Shown here: piece after piece, positions 16,364-18,600 of the stretch
How the letters are laid out: each line of letters starts with the position of its first letter
How positions within the stretch are numbered: the stretch's first letter is position 1
Source of the DNA: Bacillus sp. AFS037270
GTDB taxonomy: Bacteria; Bacillota; Bacilli; Bacillales_B; DSM-18226
Direction: 5' to 3'
NCBI RefSeq assembly: GCF_002585305.1
Contig: NZ_NUNF01000080.1
Span: 1-18,600 of the forward strand
DNA: 18,600 nt
Translations under genes and position numbers: made by a program
The notes under the pieces: generated by a model
The model's input: only the letters and a program-made list of their open reading frames with translations
Told to the model about the DNA's origin: nothing
The model's database searches: none

Positions 16364-17239
16364 ATGAATATTGAAAATATTGAAGCCTTCATTTATGTTT
16401 GTCAATTAGGTAGTTTCAATAAAGCAGCAGAGGCTCTTTATCTAACTCAACCTTCTGTAACAGCACGTATTCAATCCCTTGAACGTGAAATTAATTTAAA
16501 GCTTTTTCATCGAAATGGAAACAAAATTTCTCTAACTGAAAAGGGAGAATATTTCTTTCCACACGCACAAAAAATTCTTCAATCTTATCAGGAAGCAAAG
16601 TACGGATTACAACAAGTAACTGTACCTTTTGAGCTAGTGCTTGGGAGTGCTTTGTCAATTTCCAACAACATTCTCCCTGATATTTTGCCAGCTTTTAAAT
16701 CTAAGTTTAAGGATGTTAGAATCAAAATTATTACAGGACATTCTAAAGATATTTTACACAAGGTCATTAACAAAGAGGTTGACTTTGGTATCATACGAAC
16801 AGATACCCACCCTCAAGTAGAATCAATTCGTCTTTACAATGATCCTATTAGCCTTGTTGTACCTTCCAATCATTCTTTTTTAAAAGAAGAAAAAGTAACA
16901 GTAGAGGATGTAAGTAAACAGCCTCTAATCTTTTTTGATTATGGATCAATCGATTGGCTTATCATACATCGTCTATTTCAAAGTAATGGTGTAAATCCGA
17001 ATATATATGTAGAAGTTGATCATATGGAAACGGCTAAAAATTTAGTATTACAAGGTCTGGGCATTAGCTTTTTACCTGAGCATTGTATAAGAAAAGAAAT
17101 AGAAAATGAAGAGTTATTTAGAGTAGAAATGACTCCTCCTGTGAAAACGAATATTAGTATTGACTTTATTTATTTAAAAGGTAAACCTAAATCTGTTTTT
17201 ATGGATTTTTTAAAAATTATGATGTTTGAAAAACAATAA
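16364..17239 (+). CDS. LysR-family transcriptional regulator
   Basis: A 291-residue LTTR. The winged helix-turn-helix is at residues 1-60 (FIYVCQLGSFNKAAEALYLT, then QPSVTARIQSLEREI, LFHRNGNKISLTEKG). The C-terminal half is the periplasmic-binding-like effector domain (LVLGSALSISNNILP; VDFGIIRTD; AKNLVLQGLGISFLPEH). AAGGAG lies before the ATG. It probably controls the racemase operon that contains it. The effector is not evident, though an amino acid or its D-form would fit. Being downstream of its target in the same direction rather than divergent is less usual for this family. Confidence 0.9.
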   Translation: MNIENIEAFIYVCQLGSFNKAAEALYLTQPSVTARIQSLEREINLKLFHRNGNKISLTEKGEYFFPHAQKILQSYQEAKYGLQQVTVPFELVLGSALSISNNILPDILPAFKSKFKDVRIKIITGHSKDILHKVINKEVDFGIIRTDTHPQVESIRLYNDPISLVVPSNHSFLKEEKVTVEDVSKQPLIFFDYGSIDWLIIHRLFQSNGVNPNIYVEVDHMETAKNLVLQGLGISFLPEHCIRKEIENEELFRVEMTPPVKTNISIDFIYLKGKPKSVFMDFLKIMMFEKQ

Positions 17240-17258
17240 AAGAATAATGTGTCAATCA

Positions 17259-17279
17259 TTTGTGGGAAAATCCCGCAAA
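17259..17279. other. hairpin without T-run after lysR
   Basis: TTTGTGGGA-AAA-TCCCGCAAA is a 9-base stem with one G-U pair directly downstream of lysR. Without a T-run it is not a standard terminator; it may protect the 3' end of the transcript. Confidence 0.4.
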
Positions 17280-17332
17280 GATACTGAAAAAATTTATAAA
17301 TTCTTAACCAAAAGAAAGATTGTGAAATATTT

Positions 17333-17356
17333 CAATTAAACTAACAGGTGCAAGAG
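17333..17356 (+). repeat. dispersed intergenic repeat, copy D
   Basis: AATTAAACTAACAGGTGC then AAGAG, followed by GTTCAAGATC and a terminator stem. It matches copy C in layout and copy B in CAAGAG. Confidence 0.45.
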
Positions 17357-17366
17357 TTCAAGATCC

Positions 17367-17390
17367 AGCTGCCAATTGGGTGGCTTTTTT
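17367..17390 (+). terminator. terminator after lysR and repeat copy D
   Basis: AGCTGCC (17367-17373) and GGTGGCT (17379-17385) pair with two G-U pairs, followed by TTTTTT. Confidence 0.7.
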
Positions 17391-17397
17391 GTTTTGT

Positions 17398-17418
17398 CAC
17401 TAACGAAGCAGGTTAGTG
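17398..17418. promoter_or_regulatory. perfect dyad upstream of the second DUF3231 gene
   Basis: CACTAAC-7 bases-GTTAGTG lies about 105 bases before the DUF3231 start, just after a terminator. It could be an operator or an RNA stem. No T-run follows. Confidence 0.35.
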
Positions 17419-17523
17419 GAATAAGAATAGATCCGCTCATTTCTTCCTAAAAATTACAAAATCACTTATAAATTAGAGGCGAAGGAAGATAATATAACCA
17501 AAAAATATTTTGGGGGCTTTGTT

Positions 17524-18546
17524 TTGGAAGAAGAAAAAAATGATATAAAAATTAAATTAACTTCAGCTGAAATCGCATCACTCTGGAGTACATATATGAG
17601 CGATAGTGCAGCTGTTTGCATTTTCGAACATTTTCTTGAAGCCGTAGAGGATATCGATGCTAGAGGAGAGATTGAATTTGCAATAAATATTTCAAGAAAA
17701 CATATTGATAAAATTAGGGAAATTTTCTTATTAGAGAATTATTTCGTCCCAATCGGTTTCAGTATAGAACAGGATGTAAATAAAAAAACACCTCGCCTTT
17801 TTTCGGATATTTTTTATCTATACTTTTTACTAAATATGGGAGCAGGGGGCTTGGCCAACTACGGAATGGCTTTACAATTAAGTACACGTAAAGATACCGT
17901 GGATTTTTTCAGCAAGGCAATTTATGAATCAGTTGAATTGAAACAAAGAGTTACTAATATAATGCTAAATAAAGGTATATATATAAAACCACCATATTTA
18001 GATTATGAAAATGAAAAACCAGTGTTTGTTGAAAAGGAGAGTTTTTTAAGAGGTTGGTTTGGGGAAAGAAGAACATTAACGTCCCAAGAAGTTTCTCATT
18101 TATATTTAAATTTGTATAATAATCAACTAGGAATGACTATTTTAATCGGTTTCAGTCAAGTTGCTCATACACCTGAAATAAGAAATTATTTTATTAAGGG
18201 ACAGGAAATATCGAGAAAATTTATTAATATTTTAAACAATGTTCTTACAGAAAGTAGTATACCTGCTCCAAAAGCTTGGGGTACAGAAGTAACAAAATCT
18301 ACATCGCCGCCATACTCTGAAAAATTAATGATGTTCTTAGTAGGAGCAATATCTTCTATAGGTATTGCAAATTATGGGGGTTCTATGTCACTGACTTTAA
18401 GACACGATCTTCCGTTAAAATATGCTAAGATGCTTGCTGAGTCCGGCTCCTTTGCAGAAGATGGTGCGAGTATTATGATAAATAACGGGTGGTTTGAACG
18501 ACCTCCTCAAAGTATTAATAGAAGAGAATTGAAAAATACTAAATAA
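17524..18546 (+). CDS. DUF3231 protein, two tandem domains
   Basis: A 340-residue paralog of the minus-strand protein at 13217. Both halves are present: LTSAEIASLWSTYMSD...RLFSDIFYLYFLLNMGAGGL...TRKDT, then LTSQEVSHLYLNLYNN...PYSEKLMMFLVGAISS...LRHDL. The closing motif is WFERPPQSINRREL. The start is TTG 17524 with GGGGG about 7 bases upstream, and the sister gene also uses TTG. In the rebuilt fold each half would be a helical bundle. No enzyme motif is visible and the family role is unknown. No terminator is seen before the window ends. Confidence 0.85.
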   Translation: MEEEKNDIKIKLTSAEIASLWSTYMSDSAAVCIFEHFLEAVEDIDARGEIEFAINISRKHIDKIREIFLLENYFVPIGFSIEQDVNKKTPRLFSDIFYLYFLLNMGAGGLANYGMALQLSTRKDTVDFFSKAIYESVELKQRVTNIMLNKGIYIKPPYLDYENEKPVFVEKESFLRGWFGERRTLTSQEVSHLYLNLYNNQLGMTILIGFSQVAHTPEIRNYFIKGQEISRKFINILNNVLTESSIPAPKAWGTEVTKSTSPPYSEKLMMFLVGAISSIGIANYGGSMSLTLRHDLPLKYAKMLAESGSFAEDGASIMINNGWFERPPQSINRRELKNTK

Positions 18547-18600
18547 AAAAGTTATCTTGTTCAACTACCATGAAAATTAACTTCTGTAACCTTAGAAAAG

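Overview
The window looks like chromosomal DNA of a low-GC, spore-forming Firmicute of the Bacillus group. The grounds are AT-rich sequence, strong AGGAGG-type ribosome binding sites, several TTG starts with good Shine-Dalgarno sequences, T-tailed hairpin terminators, and Bacillus-typical families (two two-domain DUF3231 proteins, a DUF6241-like protein, TrmL/CspR). No replicon or phage backbone is visible. The region is accessory in character, with many broken genes among intact ones.

Layout. 1-1769: a small membrane protein (minus strand), decayed coding sequence, and an MFS efflux transporter broken by three frameshifts. 2077-2691: an intact MobA/MocA-like nucleotidyltransferase. 2772-5934: an AraC regulator of the YqhC type facing a decayed carbonyl-metabolism cluster. 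In that cluster the aldo/keto reductase, cupin and short-chain dehydrogenase are pseudogenes and only the carboxymuconolactone decarboxylase-like gene is intact. 6132-8107: a second, GC-richer AraC regulator followed by an intact aldo/keto reductase. 8278-9459: a membrane-anchored metallo-beta-lactamase-fold hydrolase. 9797-11325: a TerC-family membrane protein and an aspartate/glutamate racemase-family protein. 11554-14221 (minus strand): trmL, a DUF6241-like protein and a DUF3231 protein. 14333-15300: a graveyard holding the C-terminal end of another DUF3231 gene, a beta-helix fragment, and an IS110-family remnant that keeps its non-coding left end. 15616-18546: a second racemase paired with a LysR regulator behind two dyad symmetries, then a second complete DUF3231 gene.

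How the genes work together. The 2772-8107 block reads as a carbonyl or aldehyde response island. YqhC-type regulators elsewhere switch on aldehyde reductases, and here the regulator and one distal reductase survive while the adjacent operon has decayed. The racemase-LysR pair is the clearest intact regulatory unit. The most unusual element is the IS110 remnant. Its transposase is cut after about nine recognisable residues, yet the upstream region where IS110 elements encode the bridge RNA is retained, with a possible promoter and terminator. All functional calls come from reading the sequence; no database search was run.
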